Positions 11,276 through 21,545 of a stretch of 64,000 bases of DNA are shown here, piece by piece. The DNA comes from Prochilodus magdalenae (taxonomy: Eukaryota > Chordata > Actinopteri > Characiformes > Prochilodontidae). A program made the position numbers and the translations under genes. Position 1 is the first letter of the stretch, and each line of letters begins with the position of its first letter. Under the pieces are notes generated by a model that saw nothing but the letters and a program-made list of their open reading frames with translations, did no database searches and was not told the DNA's origin. The stretch spans positions 601,501 to 665,500 of the forward strand of contig JAMWET010000814.1 of assembly GCA_024036415.1 (NCBI GenBank), read 5' to 3'.

Positions 11276-12757
11276 TCAAACCACAATGGGTGTGTCGGAG
11301 AAGACCGAACTAATGGAGTCTGCCACCGATTTCTTCCGTTTGCCTTTCCCCTGCCTAGCCTCCTCGTCCAGCTCCTCCTCCCCATTGGGGTTCACTTTCC
11401 CGTTCTGGCCCTGCAGGTCCTTGGGGTCTATGAAGGCGACATGCCTGTTGAGCTCAGCTTTGGTCGCCAGATCCTCGTGAGTCGGCGTGGCACTGAGCAT
11501 GGAGGAGTGGATGCTGTCCTCGTGATGGCTCTTAGACTTGCCTTGCCCCGGACAGCAGAAGCAGCGACAAGGGGTCAGGTACAGGTAGATGAGCACCAGG
11601 ACCACGCTGGCCAGGCAACCCACCAGAGTCGTGTACGCTGTGTTGAGGGTATCGCCGTGTCCGCTCAGAGTGAAGTTGTGAACCTTCACCCAAATGTACA
11701 GCGTTTCGTTAAGGTAGTCGCTCACGGCAAAGCACGTGTACTGACCGGAGTCCTCGAGTTTCACCGAACGGATCTCCAGGTTGCCATCTGGGAGAACCGT
11801 CGCGCTCTGGTTGTTGCCAGGGGACACTACTATGTTCCCAGGTAGCATCCACGTCTTGGCCATGTCCCGATGCCGGGTATCACAGCTGAGGATCAGGTTC
11901 TGTTCCAAAAAGGCCTCCTCCAACGACTCGTTAAATGTGCTGCAGTTCATGTTCAGGTTTAGCTCAAAAATGCGCTGGGGCTTCTTTTCTTGCCCTGCTG
12001 GTATGCAGGTGTAGTCGTCTTTGAAGTCCACGGCTGAGTTGAGCCGTCGCATGTACCACTGAGCCATCAAGCCGTACAGCTCGCAGTCACAGATAAGAGT
12101 GTTGTTGTGGAAGTACAGTCCGTTCTTGATCCAGGCTGGCAGTCCCTGGAGCTCTGGCACAGGGAGCACTTTGATCCGGTTGGAAGACAAGTCCAACAAG
12201 CTCAGCTTCTCCAGCCGCGTCTTGTCCTTGACCAGCTCCAGAGGGAATCGTGACACCTGGTTCTGGCTCAGGTAGAGCTTCTGCAGGTTGCTGAGTCCCG
12301 AGAAGGCAGTGCGGTCGATCTGAGAGATCTGGTTGTTGTAGAGCAGAAGCACCTCCAGGTGCACCAGCTGCTCGAAGATGTACTCGTCCAGCAGGCGCAG
12401 GCTGTTGGAGGAAAGGTCAAGGTAGCGCAGGTGCCTGACGTTAACGAAGGCTTCGGTGGAGATGAAGTTCAAGCCGTTGTGACTCAGTAAAAGGTTGTGG
12501 AGTTTCGGGAGTTTGTACGTGGTCCATTCCGCCCGCAGCCGGGTGATGACGTTGTAGCTCAGGTCCAGCACGGCTGTGTACTTGGGCAGGTCCGTGGGAA
12601 CCGTGGTCAGGTTCATCTTGGAGCAGCTTACGATGTTGCTGGCGCATATGCACGTTTTGTGGAAGTTCACTATTGAGCACCGTGTCCCCGGCATCCGGAG
12701 AAGGACCAGGGACATGCAAACGGTCCACCTAATGCACAGTCCCACAGAGGATGACAT
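11276..12757 (-). CDS. amigo1: amphoterin-induced protein 1 (AMIGO1)
   Basis: Type I neuronal membrane adhesion protein. The family promotes neurite outgrowth and fasciculation, and AMIGO1 is known as an auxiliary subunit of Kv2 potassium channels. The 493-aa product, the same length as mammalian AMIGO1, has a signal peptide (about 1-27), a cysteine-bearing LRR N-cap (about 28-60), six leucine-rich repeats (about 61-206), an LRR C-cap (C223, C225, C251, C272), one Ig domain (C292, W303, DSGQYTC with C342), a membrane helix (about 374-395) and a serine-rich cytoplasmic tail ending SDTPIVV. The SGHGDTLNTAYTTLVGC segment before the helix and this tail point to paralogue 1 rather than 2 or 3. N-glycosylation sequons lie at N49, N218, N271, N276, N316, N350 and N361. 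The coding region is one exon, as usual in the family. The start has G at -3 and opens a typical signal peptide. No frame damage is seen. Confidence 0.97.
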   Translation of the reverse strand: MSSSVGLCIRWTVCMSLVLLRMPGTRCSIVNFHKTCICASNIVSCSKMNLTTVPTDLPKYTAVLDLSYNVITRLRAEWTTYKLPKLHNLLLSHNGLNFISTEAFVNVRHLRYLDLSSNSLRLLDEYIFEQLVHLEVLLLYNNQISQIDRTAFSGLSNLQKLYLSQNQVSRFPLELVKDKTRLEKLSLLDLSSNRIKVLPVPELQGLPAWIKNGLYFHNNTLICDCELYGLMAQWYMRRLNSAVDFKDDYTCIPAGQEKKPQRIFELNLNMNCSTFNESLEEAFLEQNLILSCDTRHRDMAKTWMLPGNIVVSPGNNQSATVLPDGNLEIRSVKLEDSGQYTCFAVSDYLNETLYIWVKVHNFTLSGHGDTLNTAYTTLVGCLASVVLVLIYLYLTPCRCFCCPGQGKSKSHHEDSIHSSMLSATPTHEDLATKAELNRHVAFIDPKDLQGQNGKVNPNGEEELDEEARQGKGKRKKSVADSISSVFSDTPIVV

Positions 12758-12864
12758 ACCTCTCTCCGGTGGCTTTTTTTAAAAAACCTCGGAAATCTGG
12801 ATTCGGCTCCCGGAGTCCCTCCTCAGGGCAGGATCGGTGGAACGGCGCGCCGATGAAGTCTGAG
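12758..12864 (-). other. amigo1: amigo1 5' UTR part of the coding exon
   Basis: The exon probably starts at 12864, just after the acceptor at 12865-12866, and runs 107 bases to the ATG. It contains an AAAAAA/TTTTTT run just upstream of the start. A 5' UTR intron before the single coding exon fits what is known of AMIGO genes. Confidence 0.55.
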
Positions 12865-12885
12865 CTGAAACAGAGGAAGAAAAAC
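12865..12885 (-). promoter_or_regulatory. splice acceptor of the amigo1 5' UTR intron
   Basis: Read on the minus strand the site is 'ttcttcctctgtttcag', a strong polypyrimidine tract followed by AG, with AG at 12866-12865. No unique donor is fixed. Candidates on the minus strand are 'ccg|gtaact' near 14150 and 'gag|gtaatg' near 13291. Confidence 0.6.
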
Positions 12886-13439
12886 AAAGCAGCTCAGGCG
12901 CTGTAGCTGAAACTAAGGAGGTTCATCAATAGAGCGTAGTGCGGTCACAAAAACGAGCATGAGTCATTTATGACATTGCCAGTGAAAAGACTGGCAAGCG
13001 TCTCACTCTTGCATGCATAATAACAGGTTTACAAACAAGAGCCATTCATTCATTCAGACTGGAGCGTGCACATGGCTGATGGAAGCCCCTAAAAACAAAG
13101 CCACAGTCGGTCGAACACCAGCAACAGCTCTGCTAAGTGAAAACTCATGCTATGGGGTGAGGAGGTGTTATGGCCTCTAGTGCCCCAAGACTCTAGTGTT
13201 GCATTGCACCATTTCTCGTGTGCACTGTCCCATGTTTTAACGCGCCCATGTAAACACAACAACCAGCCGATTACATTAGCAGGCCTACATTACCTCCACA
13301 ATGTTTAGCCTCGGATTATGATATGTCAAGGTTTGCCAGGACGCAATTCCCAGGCTGGTCTCTGTTTATCCATTGCACATCACAGTAACGTGGCATGCCT
13401 TTCCAATACAGAAACAAAGCCAAGCAGGAGCCAAGCAGG
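12886..13439. other. probable amigo1 5' UTR intron
   Basis: No coding or repeat feature recognised. It lies between the coding-exon acceptor and the CpG-rich candidate promoter. Confidence 0.35.
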
Positions 13440-14230
13440 AACGCCGAGGGGGGAATGTTGTGTTCTTCTTCTAAGAGGAGGTGGAGGAGGAGGAGGAGGA
13501 GGAGGGGAGGTGGGCTACGGAGAGAAAGGAAAACGGTCCAGCAGCGAAGCACTATCCTAGACCAGGCGACCGAGGACAAAACGCGCAAGTAGTGGCTGTA
13601 AGATTACGAAAAGACAACGACGCCAGTCTTATCCCAGTAGTCCTCCAGACGTCTCGTCGTCAATGGCCGTTTCGCGGAGAGGTCCATCAGCCCCGGACAT
13701 GGTGCAGCGCGGCGAGGCGAAGCAGGACGAAGCAAGCCCCTTCCTGGAGAGACGCAGCGCGGCGGTGTGATCAGCATCTCTCCATGGTCCATCACTTAAA
13801 GCGCATGAGCAGTGGCGCACGGGTGGAGGGGGTGGGGGGGGGTAGGGGGGGTGTTCTCGGTGGTCCCTTCTCCTCAGACAGAAGAAAGCACTCGGAGCTG
13901 CACACCCAGCGCAGCGGCCAGCTTTGCAAACGTGTCGTCCCGAGCGCTGTGTCTCTGTGTGTGAGCAGACACGTCAGAAGCTCATTCAGCTCATCCTAAT
14001 GCAGCCTATCGGGCAGCAGCAGCGCAGTGCACACTCCGCGACAGGCTTTCAGCTCGAGCTCGAGCTTATGGCAATATCATTCATAATGATTCAACAAAAA
14101 CGTCACGCGCGCGATGCCCAGCCTGGCCAGTTACCGGGAATGTGCCGCGTCTGGGCTGTACTGAGCACTCGCCAACAAGTGGGCTTGTTTGGGCTTCAGA
14201 AGCTCTGGGCGTGTTTCAGATTGCTCCCTG
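13440..14230 (-). promoter_or_regulatory. CpG-rich candidate promoter / first exon of amigo1
   Basis: CpG dinucleotides are visibly dense here (for example 13555-13780 and 14095-14125, with GCGCGCG runs), unlike the AT-rich surroundings. A GGA-repeat lies at 13479-13512 and a G-rich tract at 13821-13851. Position upstream of amigo1 and base composition suggest the promoter. Open frames across this stretch on both strands have no recognisable domain. No TATA box was identified. Confidence 0.45.
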
Positions 14231-14601
14231 TGCAGGCTAGCTAGCAGACTATCTGGGGACTCATCCATTTTCTAGGGGGACCTAAAGAGGAGATTTCACC
14301 TAGTGCACTCGACTGTTCGTCCCCTGATGCATCCACCCCCACAGTGCAAGTGAATGTAGGGAGAAAAGCTGGAGGAGCCCAGAATGCACCAAACTCAAAG
14401 CAGGAGGACAGTGAACGCAAGCTGGTAGTTCTCTCTTATACACACAGTCATATCAGAGTGCTGAAGCCACCGCTTCATCAGCTCCACATCCCATATAGGA
14501 GCACCCTGTAGTTCCACAGTTACAGACGGCTGCATGCTTTGCTTATCACCTTTCACCCTTTCACCTTGTTCTGATTAGGACCCCCACAGGACCACCACAG
14601 A
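14231..14601. other. no feature recognised
   Basis: Single-copy-looking DNA between the candidate promoter and a MITE. Confidence 0.35.
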
Positions 14602-14977
14602 GCAGTGACACTGACGTAGTGGTGGTGGTGTGTTAGTGTGTGTTGTGCTGGTGTGAGTGGATCAGACACAGTAGTGATGCCGGAGACCTGTGGGCAGTGT
14701 CCTGTGGGCAGCGTCCTGTGGGCAGTGTCCTGTGGGCAGTGTCCTGCGGGCAGCGTCCTGTGGGCAGTGTCCTGTGGGCAGCGTCCTGTGACCATTGACA
14801 AAGCACTTGAGGATGACCAACACAAACTGTACAGCAGCAGATGAGCTATCGTTCCTGACTCTACATCTACAAGGTGGACCAGCAAGGCAGAAGTGTCTAC
14901 TAGAGTGGACAGTGAGTGGACACAGTGTTTAACCGCTCCAGCAGCACTGCTCTGTCTGATCCACTCAGACACCATTG
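14602..14977. mobile_element. MITE with internal 14-bp minisatellite
   Basis: The left part reads 'gtggtggtggtgtgttagtg' and 'gagtggatcagacacag'; the right part reads 'tgctctgtctgatccactca', an inverted match. The middle has 'gatgagctatcgttcctgac', 'aaggtggaccagcaag' and 'gagtggacagtgagtggaca', the order of a very common fish MITE. No open frame is convincing. The antisense frame at 14553-14975 is a by-product. Confidence 0.65.
14689..14790. repeat. 14-bp minisatellite inside the MITE
   Basis: About seven units of 'tgtgggcagtgtcc' or 'tgtgggcagcgtcc' (one with 'tgcggg'). The same phrase occurs as a short run in the MITE family as I know it, so this looks like a local expansion inside the element. 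Confidence 0.85.
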
Positions 14978-15244
14978 AGCATAACGATTTAACACTGGGT
15001 CACAAGGGCTGTGCTCCAACAAACGAATCAGTGTCATTTACATAGAATGTTTGTAATGCTGCCTGCTTACATCACTTACTGATAGTTTGCTGATGTCACA
15101 ACAGTTATGAAACAGCCAGGCCAAACTGAGACACACCCTCTATCACCCATTTTGCATGCCTGTTAACATAAGGCTGTGAAACAAAGTGAGGTTTTATGGG
15201 TTAATGGCAAACGGCCTGTCGTAATTGTCCCACCCCATATAACC

Positions 15245-15640
15245 CTCTATCATCAGACGAATAGTTGCCCACAGGAGGAGGTTGATTGAAGGCTGTTGGG
15301 AAGGAAGATAAAGGTGACCAGGAACAATTAATGATGATATACAGTATTTAGACTGATATGGAGAATATTAATAGAGCTACACATACAGAAGTAGTGTCTC
15401 TCAGTATGGCGTTGGGCCACCATGTTGCTAATGCATCATCTCGGTATGGAGCTGTAGAGGTTCCTAATGGTGTCCTGTGATAATCCATCCCATGCAGCTT
15501 GAATATTCTCACACAGTTCCTGCAGATTGTGTGGTAAGGGTGGAGGTGGAGTGACACCAGGCCTTCTGGATATGTGATGCATGGCAACAAATGTTACCGG
15601 TTATCTCCACCGAGGCTAAATCAGGACTTATCACTGCATA
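15245..15640 (-). mobile_element. Tc1-B copy A, partial
   Basis: Starts with a worn terminal repeat ('catcagacgaatagttgccc'), then 'ctgttgggaaggaagataaa' and the reverse of the transposase C-terminal part (AWDGLSQDTIRNLYSS-like, with stops). It fades near 15640 after the DESRFCLG-like segment. The family's internal deletion joint is present. Confidence 0.75.
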
Positions 15641-15964
15641 GTGACTGCACACTGCACAGTGCATTGCTCACTGGGTTTGGGTTGCCAGGTACTACGACAC
15701 ATACCACACACAGAAAGTGAGAAACACGGGTTTGATTTGTATCACTGTGAAATCGGTGGAATAATGGGAGTAGTGAATGGTAATAATTGGTGGAAGGGGT
15801 TACAACTAGGGAGACCCCTGCAAAAATCACAAGTGTTGGTAGGTAGGATTTTATGAGCCACCTCGAACAGGCACTGAGCTTTCAAACATTCAATCAAACT
15901 GTTTTCCAGATGTGGGTTTCAATGAATGCATGTATAGCTGATGTGTCATAAGTATGTCTTCCTT
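15641..15964. other. no feature recognised
   Basis: Unremarkable DNA between two repeats. Confidence 0.35.
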
Positions 15965-16165
15965 ACTCAAGGGTGTTTTTCCTCGTCACTGTTGCCTCTG
16001 GCTTGCCCACAGGGGGCTTGGACCCGGATTCCCTTTTCCTCTGTCTGTACATGGACTCTGTGTTTTTCTTTTCCTCCATATAAACTGCTTTTCTGTGAAG
16101 CTGCTTTGAGACACCAGCAGTTGTAAAAAGCGCTATACAAATGAATATTAATTGACTGATTGATT
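15965..16165 (+). repeat. LINE/SINE 3' tail (L2-like)
   Basis: Contains 'cactgttgcctctggcttgc', 'gtgaagctgctttgagacac' and 'gttgtaaaaagcgctataca', then a TTGAT/ATTGA tail. This is a frequent fish non-LTR retrotransposon 3' end. Related tails lie at 47270-47395 and 51930-52155. The family assignment is tentative. Confidence 0.6.
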
Positions 16166-16166
16166 G

Positions 16167-16400
16167 ATATCTTTGCTGTCCAAAGAAAAACATGTATCTC
16201 CAGATTTTTGATTTTTACTTTTATGTATCTGTATCTGTATTTATTCACAGCAGCTGCTGTTTACACTGTGTGGAGATTTCATGATGAATGGACCAACAGA
16301 AATGACCCACAATCACTTAGGAACCCTGGTTCCACTGACTTACATTAAAATGAAATTAGGTTTTTGCCCTCCCCTGTGAAGTTATCATTTTGGAGATCTG
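16167..16400 (-). mobile_element. MITE-B copy
   Basis: Begins 'atatctttgctgtccaaaga', then 'acatgtatctccagattttt', and ends 'gttatcattttggagat', an imperfect inverted match. It has the core 'tttcatgatgaatggaccaa'. It directly follows the LINE-like tail. Confidence 0.75.
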
Positions 16401-17468
16401 GAGAGTTACACTATATCTTTAGCTAGTGCCAGTCGTTGTTGGTCCAAGGATATCAGTAAAGCTGGTGGCCATTATGGCAGGATCCAGTCACTCTGACTTT
16501 GCAGAAGGCTGAGGTATATTTAGTACAGTGTAACTGGTCATATTTAAGGTGGCCAGATTTCCAGTTCAGTGGTGAAATAAAGAACCAGTGACCGCTCCAG
16601 TTATGTGTATTTTGACCATGTTACCTGATCAACGAATCAGATACCTTACCTATCACCCGCTAACCTCATCCAAGCCCCCGTAACCCCAGCCCTGCCTTTA
16701 ATCTCTGCGTTAGCTTGTGTCTCGAAAAGTTGGTTGTGGTGATCTTGTGGACTCACCTAACACTTGCTAGCCCCGGGTGGAGTCCTGCACTCAGTGTTCT
16801 CTAAGACCAGACAAGGGCATGGTAGAAGTGGTTAGTCGGTACCACCAGCCCCCTCTGTTTGGCTAAGCAAGCAGTACGTGAGACGCCTGTCCGTCTGCTC
16901 TGCTGCCGGTCTGACAGTTAAAAATGGGGACATTTCCGGGGACAGCTCCAGCTTGAGACATGCCATGAAACACAGGGACTGTCCCTGGAAAACAGGGATG
17001 TCTGCCCTTTGCTGGGTAGCTGTTAGGTCGTCTGCCAAAGGCCTACGGTTGCCAGCAGTTAGCAGCTGTTTGAGTACATAGTTTGTTTATTTATGATGGG
17101 TTGGTCACGACTAAAATCAGGAATAACGGAATGAATTTGGAACATGGATTAGACACTGACTGAGTCGCTTAGGGCATTTCTATTGTTCATTTCTGGATTT
17201 GAAGTTTTTAGTGCTTAGTGATTGTTAGTAGATGAAGTGCTACACTAAGAACGTCATTGCACAGTGCAGCTGCTTGTTTCTCTGTGTGCATATAACAGAT
17301 TCCTGAAGATCCTGAATCTTGAATGATTTGAGACACATCCACTGTCACTCTTCCCCTAGCCAGCCTCAGATGCAGGTACAGCACAGGCCGTTCTTAAATA
17401 TTTCATTTACAGCTCAGCATTTAGCTGGGCTGAGAGTCTGGTGCTGAAGTCCTCTTACTTTCACATTA
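16401..17468. other. intergenic, no feature recognised
   Basis: No repeat family or credible coding frame recognised; short open frames overlap on both strands. Confidence 0.35.
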
Positions 17469-17749
17469 GAGAGGAGAGGAGAGGAGAGGAGAGGAGAGGA
17501 GAGGAGAGGAGAGGAGAGGAGAGGAGGGGAGAGGAGGAGAGGAGAGGAGAGGAAAGGAAAGAAAAGGAAAGGAAAGGAAAGGAAAGGAAAGGAAAGGAAA
17601 GGAGAGGAAAGGAAAGGAAAGGAGAGGAGAGGAGAGGAGAGGAGAGGAGAGGAGAGGAGAGGAGAGGAGAGGAGAGGAGAGGAGAGAAGAGAAGAGAAGA
17701 GAAGAGAAGAGGAAAGGAAAGGAGAGGAGAGGAGAGGAGAGGAGAGGAG
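17469..17749 (+). repeat. purine-only GGAGA/GGAAA pentanucleotide array
   Basis: About 280 bases with every base on the plus strand A or G, mostly (GAGAG)n turning to (GGAAA)n in the middle and back again, with a short AAGAG stretch. Open frames on both strands are repeat translations (EERRG / SSPLL), not genes. Such tracts can form triplex (H-DNA) structure. Confidence 0.95.
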
Positions 17750-18149
17750 TTCCCACAGCTTGCTTACACTGCCTGACTCTCATGGCGGTTTGTAATTACA
17801 CCCTGGTGGACAGCATTACATTAGTCTAAATATGGCAGTGGTCTTTGTCAAGTGCATTCTCCCCTTTATTTCCACAATGTGAGCGTGTTCTATCAGCACA
17901 GCGCACAACAATCAGAAATGTAGAATGACAGAAGCCCGTTTAGGGGGTTTTGATTATTGATTCTTAAAAGTAAATGGCATTGCCTCACAAACGTACATGT
18001 ACAAGAATTTAATCACCTCTCTCTCTCTCTCTCTCTCTCCCATTCTGTACATTGCTGTTGGTGTCAAATAAGCAAATAGGTATGATATACATATACTATA
18101 TACACATGTATAATACATGTTCTACCATAAGTATATATATATATACATA
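17750..18149. other. no gene; CT run at 18018-18040
   Basis: Contains a perfect (CT)n run and a TA-rich stretch just before the Tc1-A insertion. Confidence 0.4.
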
Positions 18150-18682
18150 CAGGGGTTGGACAATGAAACTGAAACACCTGGTTTTAGACCACAATCATTT
18201 ATTAGTATGGTGTAGGGCCTCTTTTTGCGGCCAATACAGCGTCATTTGGTCTTGGGAATGACATATACTGCGTCCTGCACAGTGGTCAGAGGGAGTTTAA
18301 GCCATTCTTCTTGCAGGATAGTGGCCAGGTCACTACGTGATGCTGGTGGAGGTTCGTCCTTCTTGGTGGTATGCTGACATTACCCTGGATACCGTGGCTC
18401 TTGATACATCACAAAGACTTGCTGACTTGGTCACAGATGCGCCAGCAAGACGTGCACCAACAGTTTGTCCTCTTTTGAACTCTGGTATGTCACCCATAAT
18501 GTTGTGTGCATTGCAGTAGTTTGAGCAGAACTGTGCTCTTACCTGCTAACTGAACCTTCACACTCTGCTCTTACTGGTGCAATGTGCAATTAATGAATAT
18601 TGGCCACCAGGCTGGTCCAATTTAGCCATGAGACCTCCCACACTAAAATGACAGGTGTTTCAGTTTCATTGTCCAACCCCTG
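18150..18682 (-). mobile_element. non-autonomous Tc1-A element, copy 2
   Basis: A 533-bp element in reverse orientation, with intact inverted repeats, inserted in a (TA)n-rich target. Same internal deletion as copy 1. Differs from the other copies at only scattered positions. Confidence 0.93.
18333..18497 (-). CDS. HTH-only Tc1 transposase remnant, 54 aa (Tc1-A copy 2)
   Basis: Same product as at 8093-8257: an N-terminal transposase helix-turn-helix with no catalytic domain. The frame is intact; one threonine in the ASVTKT segment is changed to serine. Expression is unknown. Confidence 0.55.
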   Translation of the reverse strand: MGDIPEFKRGQTVGARLAGASVTKSASLCDVSRATVSRVMSAYHQEGRTSTSIT

Positions 18683-18716
18683 TATAAGTATATATATATT
18701 AGATATCTACGACTGT

Positions 18717-19345
18717 AATCAGCTGACAGGAGTGAAACTTGGTGGGTAGGTTTGACATAGTGAGACATGCGAATGAGTTTCATGCTGGGCTGTGCATGTG
18801 ATGTAAGCAAGCATGGGCCTGACCGACCCTGTACCTGACTGACTCAGTAGCCACAACTGTGGACATTCCCCGAGCAGTGATGCCCTCCATGGCTCATCCT
18901 GTTAGTGCCAGCACCACAGGCAGATGGCATGCATGCAGACTGTAACAGACTGTTACCTAACATTTCATTAACCGCACCCAAGACTGCAATGGTGTCGTGC
19001 CAGGCTGTCATGCAGTGACTCAGAATGGCAGCGGGTCATCTTCAGTGAGGAGTCCCGCTTTTGTCTTGCTGGAGACGACCAACGAATCCGTGTGTGGAGG
19101 CACCGTGGTCAGCACCAAGAGGAACGGTCTGTTGTCACGCGTTGCACGTCCTGAAGGCCTGGTGGCACTCCACCTCCACCCCTACTGCACCATCTGCAGG
19201 AAGTGTGTGAGAATATTCAAGATGCATGGGATGGATTGTCACAGGACACCATTAGGAACCTCTGCAGCTCCATGCGGAGACGTCTGCATGTTGGGTTATC
19301 AAACATGGCAGCCTCACATCAGATTGTGTAGCTCAATAAATACTG
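18717..19345 (+). mobile_element. Tc1-B copy B, partial
   Basis: The left part carries the 5' end of the family ('gaaacttggtgggtaggttt'). Next come the RED-type segment (QRAVMPSMAHPVSAS-like) and the DDE part with FSEESRFCL (first catalytic Asp changed to Glu by 'gagg'). After the shared internal deletion comes ENIQDAWDGLSQDTIRNL. It is truncated before the 3' terminal repeat. Frameshifts are present, so it is dead. Confidence 0.8.
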
Positions 19346-20666
19346 AGTACAGTGCGAATGCGATGTCTGCATGAATGTAGTGATATCTGTATTGTGAAAT
19401 TACTCTGTATTACTCGGTATTAGATCAGTAGACTTGCTGTAGAGTCACACCCTTTGCTTGATCATCAGATGAATGGGAGTAGGAAGCTGAAGAGACCAGT
19501 GAGACACTTTATGTCATTTCTGGGAGGGCCATTGACAAATCTTGGCAGTTAGCTGTTTATTAACCAGTGAGGTCCCTTAACGCACCTCTCTGTCATGCTC
19601 TGGCTCATTAGGTGTAGCGTAAATATGCATTAATTAGTGGTAATGAAGAGTGGGATTCCCCTGGATGATGGAAGGGTCCAGTGTGCTTGTTGGGATGAGA
19701 GTTAATTGAGTGTCAAGAAGCTGGAGCTGAGGGAGGGCCGATGCGAACGTTTAGAGGCCTGGCAGGTGTTCCTAAAGCTTCCTAGCATCTTCGGGGGGCC
19801 GTATCGAAGGGCCGGTCCCTTGTGACCCAAATGAAGAGGAAACCACTGTCCCAATGGCTGGAATCAACCAGGGACCAGTTTTGTTGGATATCCGTGAGGA
19901 CAGTGATCCGGATGTGATGGTACTCTAGCTTATAGGTCTATAGCTGAATGATTAGGAAAACTCTACAGCATTATTAAACATGCGTAGAATAAAATCAGAT
20001 CCCAGATTGCCTTGTATTTCAGTTGTTATCAAGTCTTAAGGCTTTTAATTAATCAAGAAATATTGTAATATTTATAATAATATTATTCATGATGCTGCAA
20101 TGTAACTTCTTGTTTCACTGTGGCTAATAAAACTACTATATATAAAACACTATGTGTGGTATTATAGTCTGGTATAGTTGGTAATGGTGTTATATCATTT
20201 TAATCTGAAGTGTATGTTATTGTTGTGGTTCTGTTTAGAACCCTGAACAGCCAAATCATCATTTGCATGCTTAAATGGTTCCTTGCGAAGTGAAATGGTT
20301 CTGGAGATCGATGGAGAGTGTTATGTAAGTGGTTCTACAGAGCGCTGATTGTGACAGGTTTGATTTCGGAACACTATTCTAATTTCACCGCGTCCGTTGC
20401 CTTAGTTACGTGTAAGTTCCTAAGAACCTTTGAGGAACCCTCATGTTTAGGAGATATTCCTCTGTATGGTACAGGCAGGTGTATATGGTTGGTAACAGAA
20501 CCCTCGCTCGCTGTTGCAGGTCTAAGAAGCTGAGTAGAACCGTATTTACTGGATCATAGAGAAGATCAGAGAGCAGCGGTTCAACCAGGCACAGAACTGT
20601 TTACACAGTCAGCTGGTTCTATACTGAGTGTTCTATTATATGACTAATGCCATTACTAACTAACCA
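19346..20666. other. intergenic; possible conserved stretch near 19580-19720
   Basis: No gene. The part around 19580-19720 has homeodomain-like words (ATTAATTAG, TTAATTGAG) in non-repetitive sequence, which may be regulatory. This is weak inference. Confidence 0.25.
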
Positions 20667-20987
20667 TCTCTTTCTCTCTCCCTCGTTCTCTCTCCTTCTC
20701 TCTCTCTTTCTCCCCTCTCTCTTTCTTTCTCCGCCTCTTTGTCTCTTTCTCTTTCGCTCGCTTTATTTTTTTCTCTCTATTACTCTCTTACTTTCTTTCA
20801 CTCTTTCTCCTTTTTCCCTGTCTCCTCTCTCTTTCTTTCTCCCTCTTTCTTCTCTCTCTCTTTCTTTCTCCTTCTCTTCTTTCTCCTCTCTCTTTCTTTC
20901 TCCTTCTCTTCTCTCTCCTCTCTCTTTCTTTCTCCTTCTCTTTTCTCTCTCTCTCTTTCTTTCTCTGTTTCTGTCTTTCTCTCGCCT

Positions 20988-21018
<31 letters not shown>

Positions 21019-21058
21019 TGCTTTCTCTCTCTCTCATTCTTTCTCTCCCTTTTGCTCC

Positions 21059-21121
<63 letters not shown>

Positions 21122-21186
21122 TCACCCTCTTTCCCTTTTCCTTCTCTCTCCATCTCTCTTTCTTTCTGTCTTTCTCTGTTTCTCTT

Positions 21187-21219
<33 letters not shown>

Positions 21220-21458
21220 CTCATTCATTGTCCTTCTCTTTCTCTCGCCCTCTTTGTCTCTTTCTCTTTCGCTCTCTTTCTATTTGTCTCTTTCTATCAC
21301 TCTCTCTCTCTTTCTTTCGCTCTTTCTCTTTTTTCTTTTTCCATCCTTCTCTCTTTCCCCCCCTCTTTTTCTCTCTCTTTCTCTATATCTTTTTTCACTT
21401 TCTCTATTTCTTTATTTCTCTCTATATCTTTCTTTGTCTCTATCTCTAATTCCCTCAA

Positions 21459-21505
<47 letters not shown>

Positions 21506-21545
21506 TCTTCCTCTCTCCTTTTTCTATCTCTCTCTTTCATGCACA
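20667..21545 (+). repeat. 880-bp polypyrimidine tract
   Basis: Almost unbroken C/T on the plus strand: mixed CT, CTTT and CTTTCTCC motifs, with a perfect (CTTT)n run at about 21060-21122 and long (CT)n runs near 21180-21210 and 21463-21500. Overlapping open frames in several frames are artefacts of the composition. Confidence 0.95.

Noticed and set aside
13481..13999. A 172-codon frame in the amigo1 CpG-rich region
   Set aside because: GC-rich DNA gives long chance frames; it begins in a GGA repeat and shows no domain.
17441..17783. Open frames of EERRG and SSPLL type
   Set aside because: Pure composition effect of the purine array.
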